This document shows positions 34,366 through 47,500 of a DNA stretch of 64,000 bases, piece by piece. Location: NCBI GenBank assembly GCA_016490735.1, contig JAEMWC010000048.1, positions 273,501 to 337,500 of the forward strand, written 5' to 3'. This stretch comes from Pachyseris speciosa. Taxonomy: Eukaryota > Cnidaria > Anthozoa > Scleractinia > Pachyseridae. The first letter of the stretch is position 1, and every line of letters starts with the position of its first letter. The notes under the pieces are model-generated. The model made no database searches and was not told the origin of the DNA. It worked only from the letters and a program-made list of their open reading frames with translations. Made by a program: the position numbers and the translations under genes.

Positions 34366-34488
34366 GTTCCATTCTTTTCAAAGAGGTCCCTAATATGGAA
34401 CTCTTGTTCCATGTGCGAACTCAAACATTATTTCACATTGATTCTACATCGCTGGTGTGATTGAATGTAATCTAGAATTCACAGCTCG

Positions 34489-34562
34489 CCTACGAGCGGT
34501 AGGCGTTAGGCGTTGGGCACCAGTCCCTTCGGGGGAGCGGGTTCGAATCCCACCGCTGCCAC
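34489..34562 (+). pseudogene. tRNA-Leu pseudogene fragment
   Basis: The 3' half of a tRNA-Leu(AAG)-like sequence: GGGCACCAGTC, CCTTCGGGGG and GGTTCGAATCCCACCGCTGCCA. The 5' half is scrambled. Related to the two copies upstream, but on the opposite strand. Confidence 0.7.
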
Positions 34563-34569
34563 TAGTCAC

Positions 34570-36705
34570 TGACTAGTTGTTTTGTAGGCAACACAGAAAA
34601 ATGCTGTTTATATAAAACATCCATGAAAAAGCATTCCTTACTTTTTGCCATGATGCCTTGGATACCATTAAACGTCATCACACAGTTGTTTGTTTTTGCT
34701 TCTTGATTCATAGAATATTTAGATATGTAATTTGCCCCGTGGCGTTATTATACCTTTCTTATTCGACTTGATCCATTAGTTAAATCAAAGCATTATGCAA
34801 TCTTAAAGTCTGTCGTGAAAACAAAGCGTTAATAATCGTCGATCCCGAGAAATTTCAATCTCAGTTCTTGGTAGATTTGTTGAGTGTAAAAGCCACGGAA
34901 TTTCAGGCCAGTATGATCAAATGTCACCACATAAGCAAATAAATAGAACAACTGAATAAGCAGACCAGACTCTACAAGCCTGAAGTTTTTTTCAGGCTTT
35001 ATTTCCAGTACTGCTTAGGAAGTGTTTATAACTGCGATGATCATTCACATATTTAGACATTATATGTTCATAACAATAGCGCGATTTGGAAACAAAAACA
35101 AACGACCGCTTTAGATCAAAAGGTGGACCAAAGGTGATAATGGGCCTTTAAGCAAAACAAAGTGCTGTCCTTGTGTTGTGTATTTTTTTTCTAAGCGTCT
35201 CTATGATACTTTAAGCTCGCTACTCTAGTTCGACTTTTTCAACTTCTCCGTGTCTGAGACGTGCTTTCTGATTGTTGAACGTTGTCAGCTGCTGAACTAT
35301 CTAAACTGGTAATGGAAGTGCTCCGGCGAGACGAGTACGCCATCTTGGATCCGTACGCGTTTTAGAAACAAAATAAGTAAAAGGCAGTACGTACATTCAA
35401 AACGAAATTACGTTACTTCTTCATTTCGTGAAATTAAAAAAGGCCAGATTATGCTGGCAGTGCTAAATTTAGATAAAAGCTAAAAATTATGCTCGGTTTG
35501 CTAAATAATAATTATGCAAAATTATGCTAGCAAAATCGACGAAAGCCCAATGTCCCCTTTTGTATGATATGATGGCTAATTACTGGAAATGTTTGCTCTA
35601 GGAAACTTTTTCAGAAGGATTTGTTGTAATTTGGCACTACTTGGTCGAGAAATTGCCTTCTTCCTCCAAAATTCAAGGCATAGCTTTTTTTGCATGTCAG
35701 GAATGAGTGAAATTCCAACTCACTCTCACTCACTGCCCGCCCCCCACCCCCCCCCCCCTTCCAAATCCTTCTTTGTTCGTCACCAGATAAGGGTCGTTAA
35801 ACAGGCTCAAGAAGCGGCATTTATTTATTTATTCGACAAGCTAGTGATAGCCTTATGTTCCAGTCAAACAAGACATCATGGCCGAAACAAGCAAATACGA
35901 GAAACGTTTGAGACGTCATGCTCGGTTTCCTTTACGGTCTCCTTTGTATCATCAGAAATGAAAGGTATACATCCTTGATCAACAGTTACTCCAATCTCGT
36001 ACACATAGTCTTCGCTCCCCTTGTCCAGCAGTCGAGACAAGAAACGAACGACTCAAGAAAGTTCCGGGGCCCGTTTCTCGAAGACTACCCGGTAATTACC
36101 GTCTGTTTACGGGTCCGTTAAGTTATCGCAACTTCCGAAAAACGGGTCTTTGATCCGGATGGTTACAGAAGAATTCTTCTTTAACCCTTTCCTGTACAAC
36201 ATTTCGTACGTGTTTTTTCGGTGAGTTCTAAGTTATAAATAATGCAATCGGTACATTATTTTTTCAGCACGACCGGGTGGCTCGACACATAAAAAATATG
36301 TGAAATGGAAATTGACAGACTTCGAAGCTGCTGTAAGGCAAGAATATCCCAGAATTCCTTTGGGTCACAAACGTGAAAATTACAGACAGTGAGAGCAAAT
36401 AGCGTTAACCACGTCGCGCTAAAGAAGTGAGCAGGAAAAAGTGGAACGAATTGCAAGAATTGGAGTCGAAGTTTGCTTCAAATGTAGGCTTTTCGCTTCA
36501 AGAGGAATTTTTTGTATTAAAAACTTCAAGACAAAGTAGCATATTTTTTGTGCTGTCCGAGGGAGTTTTTTAGTTTTGCAACAGAATAAATGCTCATATT
36601 CCATGAAAATTGGGAGTTTTGGTCAGTTTACGGGATGATAAAGTCTAAACAACTGAGCATTTGGCAATAACGATGGTTCATTTCAACCATAGTCCGGGAT
36701 TTGGT
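34570..36705. other. Intergenic stretch, no gene recognised
   Basis: Holds a TTTTTTTCAGGC block (about 34990) and TGATCATTCACAT (about 35040) shared with the tRNA-Thr SINE family, and ATTATGC-rich sequence (about 35450-35540) resembling 30690-30790. A C-run lies near 35745. The 129-codon ORF at 35589-35978 has no recognised domain. Confidence 0.4.
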
Positions 36706-36848
36706 AGCCTGTTCCAGGCGTTCAGATGGTAAACGAGGCGCGTTAGTACTGGCAGAGCAAGACCCCCTCCATTTTTCGCCCTTTATTTTCGCCTCGCTCT
36801 GCTGGTAATCTTGCGCCCTGTTTACTAGCTGAACGCCTGGAACAGGCT
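36706..36848. mobile_element. 143-bp foldback MITE
   Basis: Perfect 20-bp inverted ends AGCCTGTTCCAGGCGTTCAG. The inner arms GGTAAACGAGGCGC and GCGCCCTGTTTAC are weaker. A GGATTTG flank on both sides may be the target duplication. Confidence 0.8.
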
Positions 36849-36849
36849 A

Positions 36850-38847
36850 GGATTTGTGAACGTTGCAGGTTTTTAAGTCTGCGATCTCTGAGTACCACAG
36901 TTAAAGGGTCCGTACAAGAAAGAGTTAATGGACGACCCCTCTGGTAGCAAAGAGCGAAAAATTGCCATTTAAACCGGCCAGGAGACACAAGGAAGCATTC
37001 AGCTAAAGGTAAGTGGGCTTTTCTTTACAATATTTCGAAATTTTAGGCACCTTTTGAAACCTGAATATAGCTCTACAATAATGGCCCCGACGCGGTTATG
37101 ATAGCAGGCGAACCGGCCAGAAGCACCGCAAAATAAACCAGTTATTGAGCAACACAAACAAACACATGGTGATATTAAATTAAAACATTACTTATTTTTT
37201 AACTTTTACATCAATATTATGACTCCTGTACAGAATATTAAGCATATGACTACACATACAGCATGTCTGGGCTGCCTGTGGACATATAAGACATTGAAAT
37301 CTACGTTTGTATAATCATAAGTGAGTAAAACACTTGCTCTGTTGTGTACGGTAGCATTTACTCTTAAGAAATTAACTAGAGCATTTAGTAAAAAAAAAAA
37401 AAAAAAAAAACGCATGCAACGTTATCAATATGTGTTCCTAACTGGAACAATTTTAGCTCATTTAAAACAGCTACAACATGCACATTCATGAATCAAAGCT
37501 AAAACTGCATGATACTTATAAATCGCTAAGGTTTAGTTATTGGCAAGCTCTACAAAACTACAGTAAACCTGACCCAGCTATATTATAACAGGGGCACCCA
37601 GCGACAAGTTTCGGTAGATATCTGTGCGGTGGAGGGTAATCAGGTAATTCGCCTTGGGCTTTCGGCGTCGATTAAAGAGTGCACTCGGATTTTCGTAACT
37701 AAAACGTGGCCTAAAAGATTCGCAATTGGGAAATCATAGCCCCTGAGGTCTTTGGAAAGGTCGTAATTGCTGTTTTTGGTAGTCAAAAACGTCAGCTAGC
37801 ATTTTCGGAAAGAAAATAGTTCCCATGAAAGTTCGTTGAAAGTTCATTTCAGCTAGCTTTTTCTTAAAGGAAAATTTTGTTCCCTAACATTTTCGGGCAG
37901 TTAAAATTTCAGCTAGGGAATCCGAACAGTTCTTGTAGCTTATGAAAACATCACTTTCAACTTACTTTAAACACCATAAGATACTTAAAAGTAATTTGGC
38001 TCGTTGGGTGCCCCTGTTATAATACTTTACTTTACCAATAAACTAGTAAAGTATAAACAAACTTTTATTAATAACCCACTCCATAATAAGGATAAAATTT
38101 AAAATCATTCTGACACCTGAATACGATCCAGCCGCCTATTGGTAACGAATATCAGTATATACATTCCGCGTCGTCTACATTGCATTTATACGAACATGTT
38201 ACGTGCAGTGAAGGGGCACTTCTATTCTGCAGTATACACCCTTTATTAGCCTCCAATTAGCTACAACAAAACACACGAATGCCTTGTTACAAGCTCCGCT
38301 TATATATAGCTACGCCTGACTAATGAGAAGTGAAAATGACTGGTAACGAACCATGATATACTTCTATACAGCCTATGCATGTAAGCCTGTACTAACGTAA
38401 CTGCATCACCATGGTCACTGGTTTCTACTCATGACTGACAAAACTGATGAGATGAACTCGCGAACCAATTAACTTCTATTCAACTGAAAGCTGACAACAG
38501 TGCTGGAAGCATACTGTCCATGCTGCCACATGGCTTATTTTTCTACTTGTGGCTGCATAATTACACTGATCAATGCAGTCAAGCTTAGTGTACCATGGTT
38601 TCGTTTACTTATACAGCTGACTGCACGGTTGAAACATGCTGTACTGTAGCTTGTTTCCTGCTTGCAGTTTTGGAGCGAGTCTGATACACCTCACTTGCGG
38701 GTGGCTGGCATTCAGCAATGTTATCTCCACTTTTATCTGGTTCTGTTTAGTCATAAGAAGGAGCAATTTAGTCCTGACGTTGATGATTCATTTTCTTGTT
38801 TCTTTTCAACTCAAACATGATTACAATATTGATTCAAATGAACAGTA
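36850..38847. other. 3' flank of the LGR-type receptor, no other gene seen
   Basis: Includes an A20 run at about 37390 and AT-rich unique-looking sequence. A minus-strand AATAAA (38242-38247) could end the receptor transcript if its last codons are at 38848. Confidence 0.4.
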
Positions 38848-41464
38848 TTAGTAAGCATACTTACTGTCGGGCACAGCAATTGTGACTCGTTTTTTTGTGG
38901 CTGGTTTTCCCGATACATCATGAGTTATAGTTCTCTTGCGCACATCTGCAAAAAATGCACTGTTTTAGGGTTTGCCATTCAAAATTTCTTGCCCAAAGAG
39001 ATTATTATTCAAGAAGATACCACGAGGAATAAAAATCCACTGCGAGTGGGGAAGGGGTTAAAATGTTACAAGTTTTTAAGAGTAATCTCTTATCCAGAAA
39101 TTTCTGTCTTTTGTGCCCTCATCGTTCAATCCCATTTCTTCTTTTGGAATATTTATCTGGATTGGAAGATAATGGTTCACAAAATGTTATGCGCCGGACT
39201 GCTAACACAGGTTTCCTCGAAATTGTGCTTGTACATACACTGAATATGTGATGTTTCACAAGTCGTGTACCCTGCTGCTCGAACCTTGAGCTCAAATCAT
39301 CCAGCACGTGCCAACAAAGAAAATCCTCCTACTTCAGTCTGCGCTTCGCAATTCACACTTTCCTTATGCCATGTGCTTACCCTGTCTCTCGGCCGGCAGT
39401 CGAGGGCTACCGTCGTCAGTTTTGCGTTCTCTTCTATGTCGACTAGTAGCTGCTGTTTGAAGAGAGAAAGAAACAAATGAAATTTGAATAAATATTTGCA
39501 AGCTAAGTTGTCGCTTCACAAGAAAAAATATGAAATGAAGAAATGATCCTCGAAGTTGTGAACGCAATTTATCCAATTGCATAAAGAAGCCTGAAAAAAT
39601 CCAGGACTTCAACGGGGTTTGAACCCATGTCCTCGCGATACCGGTGCGATGCTCTAACCGACTGAGCTATGAAGCCACTGACGTTGGGAACAGGTCAATT
39701 ATGGGTTCATATGTTCCCGTGATAGAAAAGTGTGTGCATGATATATGAAATAAATCATATATGAACTGCGGAAATGAAATGAGGAAATGATCCTTGCAGT
39801 TATGAACGCAATTTATGCAGTTTCTTAAAGAAGCCTGAAAAACTCCGCACTGGTATCGAGAGGTAACAGGTTCAAACCCCGTTGAAGTCCTGAATTTTTT
39901 TCAGGCTTCTTCACGCAATTGCATAAATTGCGAGGATCATTTCTTCATTTCATTCATTTCCGCAGTTCACATATGATTTATTTATATATCATTCACGAGA
40001 AAAAATATCTATACTATGGTAACATTGCTTTCACTCATGAGTTGGAGAACAATTATCTCAAACATTTTAAAAACAAAAATGGACAAAATGGTTCCAAATT
40101 TACCAATAACAATTCATCACTTGAGTTTACTCACTCTCAAGGTAAGGGTATCGAAAAGTTGAGACAGATATCTTTTGTTGTTTCACTACAGATAGACTAG
40201 CATAAAACTAGCTTAGGAATATTAAGTGGATAACATGCCGATAATTCACTCATTATTGAGTGAAGTTGAAAGAAGAAATAGGTTACAAGCGTCTAGTGAC
40301 ACCTTGGTCGGGATCATGCGGCAAAGTCAGAACTCCCATTTCCATCTCTTCATGTTCTCCCCCTGATGATAAAAATCGATCAATCAATCAATCAATCAGC
40401 CAACTAACCCTCCCAGCCACCAACCAACAAAACACCTGATCAATCAACCAACCAGTCAATCAGTCAATCAATCAACCAACCACCAACCAATCAATCCACC
40501 AATCAATCAATCAATCAATCCAACAATCCATCAATCAACCAATTAATCAGACAATCTATTATTCAAACAATCAACCGACCAACCAAATCACAAAACACCC
40601 ACCCAACAATCCAACAACACAATCAATCAATCCATCATTCATCAATCATCAATCAATCAACCAACCAACCCACTAAGCCAAAACTCCTATTTCCGTCTGT
40701 TTAATCAATTAATCATTCCACAACAAACAAATCAATCAAACAATGAACCAACTAACCTAGCAACCCAGCAACCTTCTAACCAACCAACCAACTCACCAAC
40801 TCACACCAACCCACACACCAAATAAGTAGGTCACCAACCCACCCACCCACCCATCAACTAACCAACCAACCAACCCACCAAAAAAACCCACCAAGCAACC
40901 CACTAACCAACCCATCTACCAACCAGCCAACCAGCCTAACCACCAACCAACCAAACAACCAAACCACAAACTAACCCAACCAACCAATCAACCAAATCAC
41001 CCACCAACCCACCAACCGACCCACTAACCTACCCACCTACCAGCAAGCCAACCAGCCTAACCACCAACCAAACAATCAACCAGACCACCCACCAACCAAC
41101 AACCAACAACCAAACCACCCACCAGCCCACACACCCAACCACCAACAACCAACCCACTAACCAACCCACCTCCAGCAAGCCAACCAGCCAAACCACCAAC
41201 CAAACAAGCAACCAGACCACCCACCAACCCAGCCAACCAACCTACCAGCAAACCCACCAAACCACCAACCAACCAAACCACCCACCAATCCAGCCAACCC
41301 ACCCACCAACCATCCAACTTACCAGCAAACCCACCAAACCACCATCCAATTAATCAACCAACCAGCCAGCCAGTCAAATCAATCAATGAATCAATCAATC
41401 AACCAACCAAGCGATGAATCAATCAACCAATCAATCAATCAACCAACCAACCAACCAAGCGATG

Positions 41465-41510
<46 letters not shown>

Positions 41511-44500
41511 CCAACCAACCAAGCAATGAATCAATCAATCATTCAATCAATCAGTCAATCACCAGGACAATCGTACTTCACGTAGTTATGATGTAACTCC
41601 AGCTAGTGGGTTCAAATAATTTACAATTCGATCAATTATTCAAAAAAGTAAATAATGTTTACACATGTTAATAAGATAATAAACTAATTATTCATTGACC
41701 AGCTAACCCCGCATCCATCCATCCATTCACCCATAAATTAATCAATCAGTCAACTGACACTTCAACAAAAAAGTCAACAAATCAATAAATTAGTGGAAAT
41801 TTAGCTAATTGATATCACAATGAGAATGAATATATGAAAATCATATATTTGAAGTGCGGATTAAAGAAATAAACATGTGAATGATCATCGCAGTTGGGTG
41901 CTCTACTTAAGCAGTGTGAAACGAAGACCTCTGCGACACCAGTGCAGTGCTCTACCAACTAATTAAGCTAAGAAGCCATCTGGGAGCTGGTTGTTTTGTT
42001 GGTTCGTCACTCATGGGTTTATGAGGAACCAACAAAATAACCAGCTCCCAGATGGCTTGTTTTGCTCTTTCTATAACAAGATCTCTACTATGATTGATAA
42101 ACATATTCCTGTTAAGCAACTTTCTAAGAATGAGCGTAAGTTACTCTCAAAGCCCTGGATTACTGGTGCCTTGAGGAAATCTATATATGTCAAGAATAAT
42201 CTACATAAGAAATTTATCAAGACTAAATCTATATACATTCATACAAAATTTAAATTATTTAAGAATAAATTAAATCATCTTCTGAAAATATCTAAGAGGA
42301 AATATTACAATAGCTATTTCCTTGATAACAGTTTATGACTGTTTCTTCATTTTCCCAACAACTTCTGTTGAGATTGAAGATGAGATTCCTAGATTAAAAT
42401 CTGGCAAGGCTACAGGTCCTTTCGGTATATCACTTGATATCCTTAAATTATTAAAACCAGTTCTGTCAAAACCACTGGAAATGGTATTTAACAGCTCATT
42501 TCTACTGGACTTCTACCTAGTGACTTAAAGTTAGCTAATGTCATACCTGTTTTTAATCAAAGTACAACTGTGAAGAAGTCGTGGATATGAAACTTTATTT
42601 GCTATAAGGGAGATTAAGCCAAGGTGACTCGAGGAAACGGCGTTTTAACTAGTTTAAACGCGTAAAAGCTCTTCCTGGAAAGTGCTTAAACAATATTTTA
42701 ATACGTTTAAACGGCCAGCACTTATAAGCATCATTTTGTTTTTGTTCATGAGCTTATTAACGCAATTTAACCTCGGGGTGCATATTTACATATTTGCGTT
42801 TGAATGAATTATCGAGACAGGGAGATATCGTGAGAATTAAAACAATGTACTCCTTTTGAAAGCTCAACAGGATTCTGTCTTGTCCGTATGGTCGGATAAA
42901 TATCAGGCAAAAGGACGATTTCGCCAAAACGAAGCAAGCCAAACACTGTAGTATTTCGGGGAAATTTGTTACACAATGCTGTCAAACGAACGCAACCGAA
43001 ATTTGACATACGCAAATTAAGCTTTTTACTGCCGATGTGAAATGCAACATTTGCCGTCGTTTTCTTAAATAATCACTGATGCCATGTTTTAGGATATTAA
43101 AGTAAACAAGTTTCATTCAAAACTTTTACTGAAAAAAATGGCGCGTTTAGTTAAAACGAAGAGTATTTCTCAAAGCAAACTTGTGTTTACATTGTGGCTA
43201 GACGCGATGGCGCCACAACAAGGTAATTTGATTTTAGATTGCGTTGTCCTAGTTAGAATGTTATTTCCAACGCTGAAAATGGTTTCGCGAATGCACCTAT
43301 ATTTGTGTCAAAAATTTCCGTCATCAATTTCTGTGCACACTTGGAGAATATCTTGGGTTGAACGGCTCATATTTTTCCACAGATCGTGAATTGGATGAAC
43401 GTAGGAGAAGCTGCGCTTGTGACGGAATATTGTTCATTATTTCTTTCGCTGTCTGGCTGTTTGATCGAAAGTTCCTCTTGCCTTATATTCGTTCCATCCG
43501 AGCTGAAATAAAGTTACTTTACTTTACTTTTTTCATTCCGTTCATCGGTTCGACTGTTGCTACTTAGACATACTTCAGGAAGCCGACAGAGGTGTTCGGG
43601 CAATATTTCGGAAAATCGATATCTATTTTGTCTGCCGTTGACATATCGATTTGTTTACATCTGAGTGAGTGACAAATTTGCATAATCTGACCCCCAACAA
43701 CAGTCGTTCCTACGCTTTCGCCTATCCACGACAAAAAAGGGATCTCAAACCTGCTTATCAAACTATCATCCTATTTCAGTACTCTCAATTTTTCACAATA
43801 TAGACTTATGAATAATAGGTTAAATAGTTTTTTGGAGAAGCATAAAATTTTATTTGAAAACCAATTTGGATTTAGGTCAAATCATAACACTGATCATGCA
43901 ATCTTATCTATAGTAGATAAAATCCAAAAAGCAATAGAGAATCAAAACTATTCTTGTGGAGTTTTTCTTGGTTTTAGTAAGGCATTTGATACGGTTAATC
44001 ATGAAATCCTGTTAAACAAGCTAGAATATTAAGGTATAAGAGGAATTGCAAATGACTGGTTTAAATCTTATCTTGATAATCGACAACAAGTTGTCACAGT
44101 AAATAATGTAACTTCAGGGAAATGTAGTATCACATGCGGAATTCTACAAGGTTCTGTTCTAGGTCCCCTGCTGTTTTTATTATATATCAATGACTTTCAC
44201 CATTCCTCAGAACTTTTTGATTTTCATTTATTTGCAGATGATGCTAATTTATTCTATGAGCATAAAAGTCTCCAGATACTCCAAAATAACATAAAATTAG
44301 AATTAACTAACATTCATACCTGGCTTTGTGGCAACAAACTCTCTTTGAATATACAAAAATCAAATTTTATACTTTTCCATCCACCACAAAGAAAATTAAA
44401 TGACTCTATGTTTAATCTCCTCTTATGCGATAAGCAAATGAAAAGAGAGTACTGTATCAAATATCTTGGTATACAAATTGATTCACACCTTAGTTGGAAA

Positions 44501-47500
44501 AGAAAGTTGAATTTATAGCTAAAAAAATTAGAAGTATTGGCATGTTATACAAAGTAAGACACTTTGTTGACATAACCATTTTGGTTAAATTATATTACGC
44601 CTTACTCTTTCCATTTTTGACTTACGGTATTATTATTTGGGGTAATGCATACGAATCAATTCTTAAACTTGTATTTACACTTCAAAAGAAAGCTATGCGC
44701 ATTATCACTGTTTCCCAGTTCGACACTCATTCTTGCCCCTTGTTCAAATCTCTTCAGGTAATTAAGTTCTATGATCTTGTTACATTTTATGTTGCTATTT
44801 TTATGTACACATTTTATAATCAACTCCTTCCTACTACCCTTCATTCCTTCTTCACTAGAGTAATTTATATTCATAAATACAATACTAGATTTGCAGGAAA
44901 ACAGTCTTACTATTTTCCTTATGTAAGAACTAACTATGGTAAATTCAACATTCGGTTCATAGGCCCATCTATTTGGAATTCCCTTGACAGTGATATAAAG
45001 TTGTCATCCTTATCTATGTTCAAGAAAAGGTTAAAAGAACAATATCTTGAAGGATATTAGGAAGCGTCTGTAATATTAGATTTGTAAAACTGTTTTGCAC
45101 TATCTATAACTTTCACCGTATCTTAGTATTTTTGCCATACCCTTTGCTTAATTTATGTATTATGTTTTTAACTCTAGTCTTCTCCTATCTATTTTATAGT
45201 ATTTTCTCTCTCCATAATCTTATTTTTGCTCACGGTTTGTTACATGTTTGTGTATGTGTGTTTCTATCTGCTTGTGTACCGACCTAAATTAGTATGATCA
45301 GCTTTGTTAAACTGGCTGCCTGCCCTTTTTAACTTTATGGTTATTTCAGGTAGCCAGCCCCCTCTTTATCTTTTTATTTAAACGATGATATGTCTGTAAT
45401 GTCACTAAATGGGGGAAATTAAGCATGTTGTTGTTGTTGTTGTTGTTCTCCACCAGTGTCGTAGTGGTTGTGCTTAAGTAGTACTCACAACTACGATGAT
45501 CATTCACATATTCATTTGATATCCTCAGGGTGGTTGTACTATTAAGCTCCTGATTCACACCATTTCCGCAAAAGCCTTGTCTTTGGAATTCCTACCCTTT
45601 CTCCCAATGTAGTCATTGTAGTTCCAATATGGATACTTCCTGGAAAAGTAAATATTACGTACCTTCTTCACCGTTTCTTTGCTCATCATCTACATTTCCA
45701 TGCTGTTGCTGTTCTTGCTGTTCCTCTCCTTCTTGTTCTTGTTCTTTTTTTGAAAGAAATAATGAAAAGAATAAATAGTTTGAAGGGAAAATTGTTTCAA
45801 ATCAGGGTTGTTTCAGTAGGGAGACTGCCTTGGATTTGAATTTCTCTAATATGGTTCATCAAGTTTGATTGCAGATCTCAAAACTGCAAACTACAACATT
45901 TGTCTAAAATTACAAACACTTTATGTAAAAAGAAGATCACTAAGCTACCTTCCTCAGTTTGTCCACAAGGGAAAATTCTCCTCACATAGCTCCACGGCTT
46001 GCCCAGTATCCTTTTCAGTATCCCTTGTACCTGCATAGTAAAGAATTACAAAGGCAGCAAATTGATATTTTGAAACAAAAGGTAATTATTTTAAGGTAAC
46101 CCACGAGTGGCAGAGTGGATAATTCACTGATACTCTTACAGATCAAATTGCACCATGAATACCGAAGAGTCAACCTAACGCTGATTCATTAATACAGTGA
46201 GGCAATAATCAGACAGACTATAATCTTTACTTCCCAATATGCCATCAATCCTAATCAAATGTGTTAAAATGATAAAATCGATGACTGATAATTCACTATG
46301 TGAATTCATGAAAGTTAATTAAATGGCCCAAAATCAAATCAATAAATTTAGATACACTGTGAGTAAAATTAACTGATTATATAATTTAATGAGTCTTAAT
46401 TCACCGTATTACGTTTATAAGAATAAGTTTACTTATTGTAATTAAATAAATGCAATTTGCACTAAGTGTCAACCTCTCAAAAGTGACTGCAATGAAACCA
46501 ATTTGTGTGAAACAGGCACTTGATAATAGCAGAACATACAATTATGGCCATTATACTCAGGAGAATTATCGTCGCATGTATTGTATTTAATTTTAATTCC
46601 ATGCTGCATAATATTACAGGAGCACACTAGCGCTTTTAAAAATTCTATTGTGTTTAAGTAAAGAACATGATGATGATGATGATTGCCATGTTGAAGTATT
46701 GTTTCATCGCGAAACATTAAATTGAACCGAATGTCCTCATTAATAATAAAGTTTCAGATAATTAACTTCAGCTTCTTCTTGATCAATTAACTGATATAAT
46801 TATGCATATTTATTAAAGCAGCCAGACAAACCAAAATGTTAATACAGGAATGGGGGCAAATGGAGGTTCAAATTACAGTGAAAAAATAATAAATTATTTT
46901 CATACCTGTGAGGTGGAAAATGTGTAAAGGATAGGATTGATGGCCGAGTTAATAGGAAGAGCAAACACGGCAAACCAAACAGCAAGATCTCCTGGCTCAT
47001 CAAATGACGTCTCCACCAGGGATTTGATACCATAAATGATCACAGGAAACCAGCACAAGGCATCGGTGAGAATAATGCAGAACACGCGTTTGGCAAGTGA
47101 AGTCTCCCTCTTGTTGGTGGCTGTTTGGGACCGTGCTTGGATCTCTCGTTCAGTGCCTTGGCGGGCAAGACGCCTGCTTGACACGCAGCTCTTATAGAGG
47201 ATCATGAGGTAAGCCACAGTAATAAAGAGGAACAGTACAAAATTCAACCCCATGAAGAAAGAAACAGAGTATTCCCAACCTGCCGGAAAATCTGCACTGA
47301 GTTGTAGGGGGAGGCAGACCACAGATCTTCCATAGTAGTGGTGAAACCCACTTGGATCATTAAAATACTGAATTCCCATCGTTGGAAGAAAAGCAATCAG
47401 AGAACTAAGAACCCAGATAACAACGCAAAGAATACGCGCTTTGTTAGGGGTGAGTGCATTTCCTTGGTAAGGAAACACAATATTCTTCACCCTGTCAGCA

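Noticed and set aside
39604..39676. Functional tRNA-Thr gene
   Set aside because: It has C at position 33, an anticodon-stem mismatch, and the same tail as two other copies in the window, so it is better read as a SINE head.
41029..41317. Gly/Trp/Val/Leu-rich ORFs as membrane proteins, and the Asn/Gln/Ser/Ile ORF at 41414-41596
   Set aside because: Translations of the low-complexity CCAA/TCAA tract.
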